Assembly (NCBI GenBank): GCA_964599375.1 | Contig: CAZREW010000015.1 | Location: forward strand, 1 to 64,000 | Source of the DNA: JAUWCL01 sp964599375 | Lineage (GTDB): Bacteria > Krumholzibacteriota > Krumholzibacteriia > Krumholzibacteriales > Krumholzibacteriaceae | DNA length: 64,000 nt | Direction: 5' to 3' | In this document: positions 25,823-33,506 of the stretch, piece by piece | Position numbering within the stretch: position 1 is the stretch's first letter | How the letters are laid out: the number at the start of each line of letters is the position of its first letter | The notes under the pieces: model-generated | Told to the model about the DNA's origin: nothing | The model's input: only the letters and a program-made list of their open reading frames with translations | Database searches by the model: none | Program-made: the position numbers and the translations under genes

Positions 25823-26980
25823 TCAGCCCGCATGGACCTTGATGTCGAGTATTACCTTTATAGGCACCTCGCTGCGGATCTCCTCCTCTGAAAGTTCGAT
25901 CGGGACCGTGACCATCTTCGAGGGGCGTTCCTTGTTCTTCTCGGCCGAAACGGGCCCCTCGTCAGCGGCCACCTCCGGCTTTTCCTCCGGCAGATTGACG
26001 AGCGGATCGTTTATAAATCCTTCTTCTTTCTTCCCATGCGCCTCTACTACCTCCTGAGCCACAGCGACGCTGGATTTTACCTCCGCTTCCTGTCCCGCAG
26101 GTTCCCGGCCGTTGTCTCCGAGCTCGACCATGTGCCCGTACTCCTCGTACCCTTCCCGAGCCATGCCGAGATCCTCGGCAGATTCTTTCTCACCCTCGGT
26201 CAGCACGTGATCGACAAACTCAGAGACAGACTCGTGCTCCTCTTCTCTCTCCTCTGCGTAACCTGAAGTCTCGCTCTCGCCTGCCTCTGAGTCAATGCCC
26301 TTTGCCGCGCCCTGCGCTACTACCTCTGCGTCGACCAGTCCTTCGTCCTTGCCGCTTTTCTTACCCTCTTCCTTTCCGGCCTTGATGTCCTTGAGCTCAC
26401 ACCTGAGCTGCTTGAAGACCAGCTTGGCTATACCCTCGAATGTCTCGTACACCCCTCTGCCGTCGGTGGCCACGGCCTCGAACGAGGGGACTTTCCATTC
26501 GGAGTTAAGCCCCGCGTCGAGCTTCTTCCTGTCCATGCATCCCGGCACGTCCCTCTTGTTGTACTGCATCACCCAAGGGGTCCCGGAAAGTGACATCCCG
26601 ATCTCATTGAGGTTCTCCTCGAGGTTACTGAGGCTCTCGATATCGTCCTCCAGCCTGTCCGGGGAGGAATCAGCCACGAACACAAGGGCATCCACACCCT
26701 TGAGCACCAGCTTTCTGGTCGCGTTGTAATAGACCTGTCCGGGGACCGTATAAAGAAGGAACCTTACCTTGAGGCCGCCGAGTTCGCCGACCTCGATCGG
26801 AAGGAAGTCAAAAAAGAGCGTCCTGTCCGTACGCGTCTTCATCGAAACCATCTTGCCCTTGTTCTCGCGCGGGAGCTTGGAATACATGTACTCGAGGTTC
26901 GTAGTCTTACCGCTGAGCCCCGGGCCATAATATACGATCTTAATGTTAACTTCTCCGCCTGCGTAGTTATAGACAGCCAT
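25823..26980 (-). CDS. MglA-like small GTPase with long acidic C-terminal tail
   Basis: 385 residues. The first about 195 are an MglA-type Ras-like GTPase: P-loop GPGLSGKTTN (19-28), the MglA-typical TDRTLFFDFLP, switch II region TVPGQVYYNATRKLVLKG, and QYNKRD (base binding). MglA controls motility and cell polarity in Myxococcus. Normal MglA stops there; here about 190 further residues follow. They are Glu- and Ala-rich and probably disordered, and close with an ordered-looking end, VTVPIELSEEEIRSE then VPIKVILDIKV. The ATG at 26980 (MAVYNYAGGE) has AAGGAG upstream. No MglB (roadblock) gene lies beside it. GTPase call firm, tail unexplained. Confidence 0.85.
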   Translation of the reverse strand: MAVYNYAGGEVNIKIVYYGPGLSGKTTNLEYMYSKLPRENKGKMVSMKTRTDRTLFFDFLPIEVGELGGLKVRFLLYTVPGQVYYNATRKLVLKGVDALVFVADSSPDRLEDDIESLSNLEENLNEIGMSLSGTPWVMQYNKRDVPGCMDRKKLDAGLNSEWKVPSFEAVATDGRGVYETFEGIAKLVFKQLRCELKDIKAGKEEGKKSGKDEGLVDAEVVAQGAAKGIDSEAGESETSGYAEEREEEHESVSEFVDHVLTEGEKESAEDLGMAREGYEEYGHMVELGDNGREPAGQEAEVKSSVAVAQEVVEAHGKKEEGFINDPLVNLPEEKPEVAADEGPVSAEKNKERPSKMVTVPIELSEEEIRSEVPIKVILDIKVHAG

Positions 26981-26996
26981 TATCAGCCACTCCTTG

Positions 26997-27026
26997 AAAA
27001 AGCCGGGGCGGGCTCCCGACCCGCTC
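26997..27026 (-). promoter_or_regulatory. Terminator-like hairpin in the leader of the MglA-like gene
   Basis: On the minus strand a 7-bp stem (27026-27020 with 27012-27006, one G/T pair) and 7-nt loop are followed by CCGGC and TTTTT, ending only about 17 nt before the ATG at 26980. It overlaps the approach to the AAGGAG ribosome site. It could be an attenuator or simply a chance GC hairpin. Confidence 0.35.
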
Positions 27027-27224
27027 ACCTGGTGCTGAAGACAAGGAAGCAGAATCCGGAGCAGGCGATACGTCACTTGAGCTAGGGTGTTCACTTCGTG
27101 ATTCAAATGGAAGCGCCAACCCCGGCAGAGGGACAGAACCGCAAGTAACGTGCCACTGAAACATTATCAGCAGCATTTTTAACCCACTGTGAAAACGATG
27201 TTTAGGAAGGGTTACGCGATGTAT

Positions 27225-27258
27225 GAAAAAAGTCCTCTCCCTGAAAATGAGAGAGGAC
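27225..27258 (-). terminator. Rho-independent terminator after the small lipoprotein gene
   Basis: GTCCTCTC (27232-27239) pairs with GAGAGGAC (27251-27258). On the minus strand the stem is followed by TTTTTTCAT. It lies 45 nt after the lipoprotein stop codon. Confidence 0.8.
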
Positions 27259-27302
27259 GACGTAAACTGCAAGTTACACTTTGCTGCCGTCGGCTGGAGA
27301 CG

Positions 27303-27647
27303 TCAATCCGAACATTCGTGGCCGTCGCAGCTGTAAGTAAGGCTTTTCGTGCTGCCGTCAGAGACGGTCACCTGATCCGTCCAGCAGAAATATGCATTGC
27401 CGATCTTGGCGTTGCTGGCCATATAAAGATCATATGTCCCTGCCGCCAGCGGGAAGAAAGCGGGCTCCTCGGAAGAAGCGAGGCCCTGGTACTCGCCATC
27501 GACGAAGACCCACACGCCGAAGGAAAGGCAATCCGTGTAATTGAGCCTTATGCCCGTGGGTGCGACTTCGGTGCTGTTGTCTGAGCATCCTGCCAGCAGC
27601 ACCGGCATCAGGGCCAGTACGAATATAACGGCACCGAGCTGCCTCAT
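27303..27647 (-). CDS. Small lipoprotein of unknown function
   Basis: 114 residues. The signal peptide ends in a lipobox (VLLAGC, Cys21), so it is lipid-anchored. The mature part has PEGA-like features: VWVFVDGEYQGLA and PLAAGTYDLYMAS are reminiscent of short beta domains seen in surface lipoproteins. Four cysteines after the anchor (in TDC, YFCW, YSCDG, HECSD) could form disulfides. It is alone on its transcript with its own terminator. I cannot name a role. Confidence 0.65.
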   Translation of the reverse strand: MRQLGAVIFVLALMPVLLAGCSDNSTEVAPTGIRLNYTDCLSFGVWVFVDGEYQGLASSEEPAFFPLAAGTYDLYMASNAKIGNAYFCWTDQVTVSDGSTKSLTYSCDGHECSD

Positions 27648-27759
27648 CTGAACCTCCCTTTACAGTATTAAAGCCGGTCACCGGGCACTCCGGGGCCCCC
27701 GACCTGAAGGAAATCTAACAAATGAGAGGCGGAGCGACAAGTGAAAAACGGGCGGTCGG

Positions 27760-28179
27760 TCAGGCCTTCTGGAGCCTGGACCCGCACCAGGGGCAGAAAT
27801 TGAACCTTTCGCTCACAGTGTGCCCGCAACCGCAGGGAACCTCCGGACCCTCGTCCTTTTCCCCTTCGGAAGAGACTGAGCTGAAGCAGTTTTTCTTGAG
27901 CTGGTCGTAGAGTTCCTGGGCCTTAGGCAGGACGAACTCGTAATCCCTTCCAGAGCAGACTATCACGCGGGGATGGAGGTCGCCTCCCTCGATGCGTACG
28001 TCATCGACAGTCGCGAGGTCGATCGATACACCTCTCATCCCGAAGGACGAATCGAGATGGGACACCTGGAAGTTAAGCCGGCAGTCGGTCATCTCGAGAA
28101 CGCCCCGGGCTGCGATCAGGCGGCTGACGTAGTATATCGCTTTTTGCATGAAAAGAGTCTTTTCCGTGCATACCTGCAA
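27760..28179 (-). CDS. GRAM/PH-like domain protein with C-terminal zinc ribbon
   Basis: About 139 residues. The first hundred look like a bacterial PH/GRAM-type beta barrel (ARGVLEMTDCRLNFQVSHLD and VRIEGGDLHPRVIVCSG-type strands), ending in a helix (KAQELYDQLKK). The C-terminus is a zinc ribbon with CGCGHTVSERFNFCPWCGSR, a CxC...CxxC arrangement. There is no signal peptide. I set the start at the TTG of 28179, because GGAGGT lies 6 nt upstream; no ATG matches as well. It faces away from the acyltransferase operon across a 100-bp intergenic region. Function unknown. Confidence 0.6.
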   Translation of the reverse strand: MQVCTEKTLFMQKAIYYVSRLIAARGVLEMTDCRLNFQVSHLDSSFGMRGVSIDLATVDDVRIEGGDLHPRVIVCSGRDYEFVLPKAQELYDQLKKNCFSSVSSEGEKDEGPEVPCGCGHTVSERFNFCPWCGSRLQKA

Positions 28180-28240
28180 CGTTTTACCTCCATCGATAGT
28201 ATGTGCCTGATCTTTGCCAGAACCGTGCCATTTCAAAGGC

Positions 28241-28268
28241 TTGACAGCCCGCTGAACCGGGGAATATC
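28241..28268 (+). promoter_or_regulatory. Sigma70-like promoter for the acyltransferase/glycosyltransferase operon
   Basis: TTGACA (28241-28246), a 16-bp spacer, then AATATC (28263-28268), ending 12 nt before the GTG start at 28281. The short leader would leave little room for a ribosome site, so the start may be the ATG at 28287. Confidence 0.45.
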
Positions 28269-28280
28269 CTCTTTGATGTT

Positions 28281-29132
28281 GTGAAAATGACGGGGAATAC
28301 AGTATTCAGGTTCACGGCAGCCGTCCTTGACACGCTTCCCGGACGGATCCGAAGTATCGCCGCCGACGTCTCGGCCCTGGGTTGTTTCTGCCTCTCCCCG
28401 GGCAAGAGACGCAATGTGCGTCGCAATCTCTCCATAGTGGGCGCTCCGCGCTCCCGAGGCGAAGTGCTGAGCGTCTTCAGGATTCATTCGATGAACATGA
28501 TCGAGATGTTCGCCTCTTCGAGATGGGAAGAGGAGGAGATAACCGGCCGCATCGATTTCCCTCAGAGGCGCATGCTCGACGAAGCGCTCGCCGCCGGCAG
28601 GGGGGCTATCCTCGCAACGGCCCATATCGGCAACTGGGAGCTTCCCGCTCTTCTTCTCGGCTCGCAGGGGTACCGGCTCAGCGTAGTGGCAGGCGAACAG
28701 ATGAACTCCATCCTCACCGGCTCCCTGAAACGCGCCAAGGAAGCCAGGGGGATAGAGGTCATCGGCCCCGATCAGCCCTACAGGAGACTCTACCGGATCC
28801 TCAGGGACGGCGGCATAGTAGCCCTGCTCCTGGACGGGGACATCTTCGAGGGCGGTATCCCGATCGAGCTCTTCGGAAGGCAGGTCAACCTTCCGCGGGG
28901 GGCCGCGAGGCTCGCCATGAGCACCGGCGCGCCGGTGCTCGGCGCGTTTTGCAGGAGGATCAGCGACGACAGGTCGAGGATCACAATGGAGACGCTCCTG
29001 GGACCCACAGAGGCCGGGCGCATAGGCGAGACCGCTTCCCAGGACAGGATATTCCCGGCGATCGAGAGGTACATCCGCGAAAACGCTGACCAGTGGTGCA
29101 TATTCAGGAGCTTCTGGGAGGGCGTCGCATGA
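28281..29132 (+). CDS. LpxL/HtrB-PatA family lysophospholipid acyltransferase
   Basis: 283 residues. Transfers acyl chains to a membrane lipid: lipid A in the LpxL branch, phosphatidyl-inositol mannoside in the PatA branch. The HX4E active site is TAHIGNWE (His115, Glu120), followed by the acyltransferase pattern LPRGAARLAMSTGAPVLGAF. The start is GTG at 28281 or ATG two codons on. It overlaps the next gene, a PimA-like glycosyltransferase, as ATGA. This pairing, in this order, resembles the PatA-PimA arrangement of Actinobacteria, so a glycosylated phospholipid is as likely a substrate as lipid A. Confidence 0.82.
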   Translation: MKMTGNTVFRFTAAVLDTLPGRIRSIAADVSALGCFCLSPGKRRNVRRNLSIVGAPRSRGEVLSVFRIHSMNMIEMFASSRWEEEEITGRIDFPQRRMLDEALAAGRGAILATAHIGNWELPALLLGSQGYRLSVVAGEQMNSILTGSLKRAKEARGIEVIGPDQPYRRLYRILRDGGIVALLLDGDIFEGGIPIELFGRQVNLPRGAARLAMSTGAPVLGAFCRRISDDRSRITMETLLGPTEAGRIGETASQDRIFPAIERYIRENADQWCIFRSFWEGVA

Positions 29133-30292
29133 AGATAGGGATCGTGACGCAGTCGTATTACCCCAAACCCGGCGGGGTCACCGAGGTCGTGCATCATACG
29201 GCCGCCGAGCTGCGTCGGCTGGGGCATGATGTCACGATCATCACGACGAGGTACGGTCCCGGCAGGCAGAAGGAGCCCGGAGTAATAAGGATCGGGCGGA
29301 ATGTCCTCTTTCCGGCAAACGGAGCATGGACCAACGTGACGGCTGGCTGGAGGCTCCGCCACCAGCTCGAGGAGATATTCCGCAGGGAGAGTTTCGACAT
29401 AATCCAGACCCACTGCCCTCTCGTGCCCACGCTTCCGGCCCTTACCCTTCTCGCCGACAGGCATGGAGCGAGACTCGTCGGCACCTTCCATGCCGCGGCC
29501 GACAGTAACTTCCTGTACGCACTCCTGCGCCCGCTGATCGAGTGGGGAGCCCGGAACCTCGACCACAGGATAGCGGTCTCAGGGCCCTGCAGGGATTTCA
29601 ACGCAAAATACTTTCCGGGTTTTTACGAGATAATCCCGAACGGGATAGACTCTAAGCGGTTCCGTCCCGGCATCCCCCCGATCGAGGGACTCCGAGACGG
29701 AAAGCTCAACATCCTTTTCGTCGGAAGGATGGACAGACGCAAGGGCCTGCCCTACCTCTTCAAGGCACTGCCTCTGATCCAGCGATCGATCCCGCGCCTT
29801 GTCAGGCTGATCCTGGTCGGCGAGGGAAACCTGCGACGCAAAGTGATGCCGAGACCTATAAGCCTCGGCGGCGCGGAGATAATGGCCGTAGGGCGTGTCG
29901 ACGCCGGGCTGCTGCCGAGCTACTACGCCTCTTCCGATATCTTCTGCGCTCCCGCCACGGGCAGAGAGAGCTTCGGAATAGTCCTTCTTGAGGCGATGGC
30001 CGCCGGCGTCCCCATAGTCGCCTCGGACATCCCCGGTTTCAGCAAGGTGATCACGAGGGGAAAAGACGGCATTCTCACCGCCCCCGGGTCCCCCGCGGAA
30101 TTGGCCGACGCGGTCGCCAGGATAGCCTCCGATCCCGGGATGGCGGCGAGGATGTCAGCCCTGGGGCGCCAGAAGGCCATATCCTACGACTGGGGATCGA
30201 TCACCGCCAGGCTGGAAGAGAGCTTCCTGAGGGTCCTCACGGAAGGACCGGGGACGGCCGCACAGAGCAGGGAAAAGGCGGAGGTCCGATGA
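29129..30292 (+). CDS. GT4-family glycosyltransferase, PimA-like
   Basis: 387-residue GT-B enzyme using a nucleotide sugar. The N-terminal domain begins MKIGIVTQSYYPKPGGVTEV, and the C-terminal domain holds ILFVGRMDRRKGLPYL and the donor-site run APATGRESFGIVLLEAMAAG. VPIVASDIPGF, the YDW near the C-terminus and overall spacing match the PimA (phosphatidyl-inositol mannosyltransferase) group as I remember it. The ATG at 29129 overlaps the acyltransferase stop. The MFS gene follows with another ATGA overlap, so all three are translationally coupled. Acceptor and sugar are inferred only. Confidence 0.8.
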   Translation: MKIGIVTQSYYPKPGGVTEVVHHTAAELRRLGHDVTIITTRYGPGRQKEPGVIRIGRNVLFPANGAWTNVTAGWRLRHQLEEIFRRESFDIIQTHCPLVPTLPALTLLADRHGARLVGTFHAAADSNFLYALLRPLIEWGARNLDHRIAVSGPCRDFNAKYFPGFYEIIPNGIDSKRFRPGIPPIEGLRDGKLNILFVGRMDRRKGLPYLFKALPLIQRSIPRLVRLILVGEGNLRRKVMPRPISLGGAEIMAVGRVDAGLLPSYYASSDIFCAPATGRESFGIVLLEAMAAGVPIVASDIPGFSKVITRGKDGILTAPGSPAELADAVARIASDPGMAARMSALGRQKAISYDWGSITARLEESFLRVLTEGPGTAAQSREKAEVR

Positions 30293-31569
30293 AGGACCGA
30301 GGAGCCGGGAAGGAACGAAACGGCGAGGCGGCGGCAGTGGCGATATCGGGCGCCCTGCTTTCAGCGTTCTGGGCCGCACAGGCTGTATCGCTGTTCGGTG
30401 ACAGGCTCAACAACTTCTCCCTCGTGGCTCTGGTGAACAGGTTCTCGAAAGATCCATCGCTTCAGCTCTCGGGTATATACGCGGCGATGTATCTGCCCGT
30501 CTTCCTTCTCGCCCCGGCGGCTGGAGTAGTCGTAGACAGATTGAACAAGAGATGGGTGCTTGCCGCGACTGACCTGGCGCGTGGTCTCCTCGTGCTGCTC
30601 ATACCGGCGGCGTTCGCCGCGACCGGGAGCTTCATCCCTGTCATGGCGGTCGTCTTCCTCGTCGCATCCGGCAATCTTCTTTTCCTTCCAGCAAAATCCG
30701 GCTTCCTCCCCGAGATCGTCCCGCCCGAAAAGCTGGTCCGCGTGAACTCGATACTCTGGATCGCGGGGATCGCCGGAGTCATCGGAGGGTTCCTCGGCGG
30801 TGGTATCATCTTCGACTATTTTTCTTGGAAGGCATGCTTCTATCTCGACGGGGCTACCTATCTCATCTCCGCCTCGCTGCTGACTGCCATCGCGCTGCGG
30901 CTCCCACGCGGGCCGCAGCCCGCGCCACGGGCGGGCCCGGCCGGGGAGTCCGCGCTCGCTGGATTCTGGCGCTCCGCCGCCGAGGGCCTTGCCGAGATAA
31001 GGGGCAACCGTTCTCTTGCCGCCCCGCTGGTCGTGCAGTCGCTGATATTTTTCGGCGCCGGCGGGTTCTCTGTCCTCGCGGTGGTCATGATCGGAGGAGT
31101 CTCGAAAGAGGGCAGTTCGATGGGGCTCGCCGCCGCTGGACTTTCGGCCGGGGCAGGGATGGCCGCCGGGTCCCTGCTCGCGCACCGCCTGGGCCGGAAC
31201 GCGGGGCGGCCGGCCGAGGGCGCGCTTTTTCTCCTGTTCGCCCCCGCGGCTGCGGCCGTAGCCCTCTCCTCCTCGCTCGCGCCGGTGTGCGTAGGGATGT
31301 TCACGGCCGGACTCGCGGCCACGCCGCTCTTCGTGATCTCGGAGTCCCAACTCCAGGAGAGGATACCGGAAGGCCTTCGGGGCCGGGTCTTCGCGCTCAG
31401 GGAGGTGCTGACCCGCAGCCTCTTCCTCGCATCCTCCTTTCTCATGAGTTTTCTTGGCAGAGCGACAGGTAAAGGAGCCCTGCTCATACTGCTTGGCCTT
31501 TTTCTTGCAATCTCAGGATTGATCCGTGTCTTTTTATCCGGGTCCACCGATACCGATAACGATAACTGA
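30289..31569 (+). CDS. Major facilitator superfamily transporter
   Basis: 426 residues with about twelve hydrophobic segments. The loop after helix 2 has VVVDRLNKRWVLAATDLARG, the MFS motif A with D-R-x-N-[RK] as in the MFS_3/enterobactin-exporter-like group, and the second half repeats the fold. MFS_3 members usually export small lipophilic compounds or siderophores. Its place behind an acyltransferase and a PimA-like enzyme suggests it might move a lipid product, but that is inference. It starts with an ATGA overlap and ends 11 nt before the next gene. Confidence 0.82.
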   Translation: MKDRGAGKERNGEAAAVAISGALLSAFWAAQAVSLFGDRLNNFSLVALVNRFSKDPSLQLSGIYAAMYLPVFLLAPAAGVVVDRLNKRWVLAATDLARGLLVLLIPAAFAATGSFIPVMAVVFLVASGNLLFLPAKSGFLPEIVPPEKLVRVNSILWIAGIAGVIGGFLGGGIIFDYFSWKACFYLDGATYLISASLLTAIALRLPRGPQPAPRAGPAGESALAGFWRSAAEGLAEIRGNRSLAAPLVVQSLIFFGAGGFSVLAVVMIGGVSKEGSSMGLAAAGLSAGAGMAAGSLLAHRLGRNAGRPAEGALFLLFAPAAAAVALSSSLAPVCVGMFTAGLAATPLFVISESQLQERIPEGLRGRVFALREVLTRSLFLASSFLMSFLGRATGKGALLILLGLFLAISGLIRVFLSGSTDTDNDN

Positions 31570-31580
31570 CGGGAGTCGCA

Positions 31581-32021
31581 ATGGAGATCACCGAGAAGAT
31601 CCTCAGGGAAGTCTTTCACCGCCTGGTCAACATGGAGCCCGAAGACGAAGTATTCGAGAGGCTCAACGGCGTGATAAACGGGATGATGGATAAGTTCCAG
31701 GACACATTCGATCTTGACACGGTGCAGAGACAGAACACGTTCCGGGCGATCATATGCTCGATGTTCGTGCACGGGTGGGGTATCGGGATGCATCCGTTCA
31801 ACAATCCCGACAGGAACCTCGACGAGAGGCCGATCGAGGTCCGCGTCAGCAAGGATATCCTCATCCCGATGGAGAACATCAAGGCCCTTCGCTACGTCAA
31901 GAAGGACCAGGATGGCCGGGTCAAGAAGGTCCTCTTCGAACCTGACCAGAACGAGCGCATCCGGGGACAGATAGACAATCTGCTCGACAAGATAGCCGGC
32001 GAGAAGTGGGGCGAGAAATGA
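31581..32021 (+). CDS. Conserved-looking protein of unknown function
   Basis: 146 residues, soluble, with no signal peptide. The N-terminal half is helical and acidic (REVFHRLVNMEPEDEVFERL) with FRAIICSMFVHGWGIGMHPF in the middle. The second half is strand-rich and basic (VSKDILIPMENIKALRYVKK), ending in a charged helix. No known motif is recognised. It is the last gene of the plus-strand operon, 11 nt after the MFS gene, and converges 2 nt from the HATPase gene, leaving no room for a separate terminator. Confidence 0.6.
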   Translation: MEITEKILREVFHRLVNMEPEDEVFERLNGVINGMMDKFQDTFDLDTVQRQNTFRAIICSMFVHGWGIGMHPFNNPDRNLDERPIEVRVSKDILIPMENIKALRYVKKDQDGRVKKVLFEPDQNERIRGQIDNLLDKIAGEKWGEK

Positions 32022-32023
32022 CC

Positions 32024-32842
32024 TTATGAGTCATTGAGCTTCTCGAGCTCGATGAGCCTGCCGCCGTTCCTGAACTCGACCAGATCCATCAGTTCCTTAA
32101 TCAGGTAGATCCCCCTGCCCGAGCCCTTGTAGATGTTCTCCTGCTCGGTGGGATCGGAGATCTCCTCCGGGATGAACCCCTCCCCCTCGTCCTCGATCTG
32201 GATGCGTATGCGGCTGCTGCTGATATATACGCGGACCCTCACCTTGAGCTTCTCGTCAGACCTGTTGCCATGCACTATGGCGTTACTGAGCGCCTCGTCC
32301 ACGACCATCGGCAGGTTGACTCTGCTCTCCTCGGGAGGGAACCCGAACTCGGCGGAAAGAAACGAGATGAGGCGGTTGACCCCGAGTATCCGGGACAGCT
32401 TGCTCGGAACGACGAAATCAAGCCTCACGTGTCCTTCCCTTATCAGCTCGTTGTTTCTCGGGAACGGGATGCCGCGGTCGGCGGCGTGGCGAAGGACGCC
32501 CTGCGCGTCCGCCCTGCTGAAAGGCGGTGTGATTATACCGTCGATCCCCATCGATATGTACGTCAGGTAGGCCCTCTCGTCGCACTCGCCGGTCACGATA
32601 TACAGCGGCGATTCGATCATCGACAGCCTGAGCTGCCTCGTCTTGCCAGGATCGAGCTTTCCGGAGGGTAGAAAGAGGAGCAGGTTGGGACAGCAGTCTC
32701 CCGCCGACTGCAGCGCCTTGAGGAACCTCGGGAATGTCTTGTACGCCTTTACCTCGACATCCTCCGGGAGGCGTGCCTCGGCAAAGAACTGGTCATGCAG
32801 CGCAGGCTGCAGATTGAGTATATACAATGAAAGTCTGTTCAC
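32024..32842 (-). CDS. Pseudo-receiver fused to a GHKL ATPase of the anti-sigma (RsbW) type
   Basis: 272 residues. The C-terminal half (about 130-265) is a histidine-kinase-like ATPase with N-box DEALSNAIVHGN, G1 DEGEGF and G2 GSGRGIYLIKELMD, most like the RsbW/SpoIIAB anti-sigma kinases; no HisKA dimerisation helix precedes it. The N-terminal 120 residues fold like a receiver, but the phospho-acceptor strand reads PNLLLFLPSG, without the Asp. It thus looks like a partner-switching kinase with a degenerate sensor. The start is GTG at 32842. It ends the recG, HD, zinc-ribbon run. Confidence 0.75.
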   Translation of the reverse strand: MNRLSLYILNLQPALHDQFFAEARLPEDVEVKAYKTFPRFLKALQSAGDCCPNLLLFLPSGKLDPGKTRQLRLSMIESPLYIVTGECDERAYLTYISMGIDGIITPPFSRADAQGVLRHAADRGIPFPRNNELIREGHVRLDFVVPSKLSRILGVNRLISFLSAEFGFPPEESRVNLPMVVDEALSNAIVHGNRSDEKLKVRVRVYISSSRIRIQIEDEGEGFIPEEISDPTEQENIYKGSGRGIYLIKELMDLVEFRNGGRLIELEKLNDS

Positions 32843-32858
32843 ATCCGCCCGGGTATCG

Positions 32859-33458
32859 TCAGAATACCTGCTGCCCGTCTGCGAGTATCTCGTTAAGCGC
32901 TGTACGGAAATACTCGCTCGATTCGGTCACTTCGGAACCGATCTTCTCCTTGTAAGCCTCCCAGGCCTTCTTTATCTCGGGGCCCAGCAAGGTCATCAGG
33001 TCACCGTTGGCGAGTCCGCGGTCGCGCTTCTCCTGGTTATACACCAGGATGTCGCTCACGAAGACACGGGCGAGCCTTTTCGCCCTCTCGCGTTTCTTCC
33101 TGATCTCGGGCGTCTCGACTACCGTCTCCACGACAGCCGGCTTCGCCTCGAAAGCCGCGTCGTTCCCGGAGATCTCAGCCTCTTCCTCTAAGATCGCGGA
33201 TTCAGGCTGCGTCATCACAGCGGCCGCCCTGTGCTGCTCGGGAGCTCCCCATCCCCCGCTCACCTGAGCCTCGGCCAGCGGAACGCCCGTGGCGTACTCG
33301 TTGGTCGTGATCTCGATCCCGGCATCCAGAGCCGCCGGAGGCGGAGTGAGTCTCCATATGAACCGGCACTTAGGGCATCTGACCCTGATCCCCGCGGAGG
33401 GGACCTTCTCATCCCCGAGCATGTATTTCGTCTGGCATCCGTCACAGGTGACGATCAT
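32859..33458 (-). CDS. Zinc-ribbon (MJ0042-type) protein
   Basis: About 199 residues. The N-terminus is a two-CxxC zinc ribbon, MIVTCDGCQTKYML then VRCPKCRFIWRL. A variable low-complexity middle follows, and the C-terminal 90 residues are helical and charged (KRLARVFVSDILVYNQEKRD, then PEIKKAWEAYKEKIG). From memory, this C-terminal pattern occurs in similar zinc-ribbon proteins of Myxococcota and Desulfobacterota-like genomes; the role is unknown. The ATG at 33458 with GGAGG upstream starts it. It lies between the HD-domain gene and the ATPase gene, 16 nt from the latter. Confidence 0.68.
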   Translation of the reverse strand: MIVTCDGCQTKYMLGDEKVPSAGIRVRCPKCRFIWRLTPPPAALDAGIEITTNEYATGVPLAEAQVSGGWGAPEQHRAAAVMTQPESAILEEEAEISGNDAAFEAKPAVVETVVETPEIRKKRERAKRLARVFVSDILVYNQEKRDRGLANGDLMTLLGPEIKKAWEAYKEKIGSEVTESSEYFRTALNEILADGQQVF

Positions 33459-33506
33459 TTCGACCGATCCTCCATCCTGCACCGAGCCGGCCGTTCGATC
33501 GGTCCT

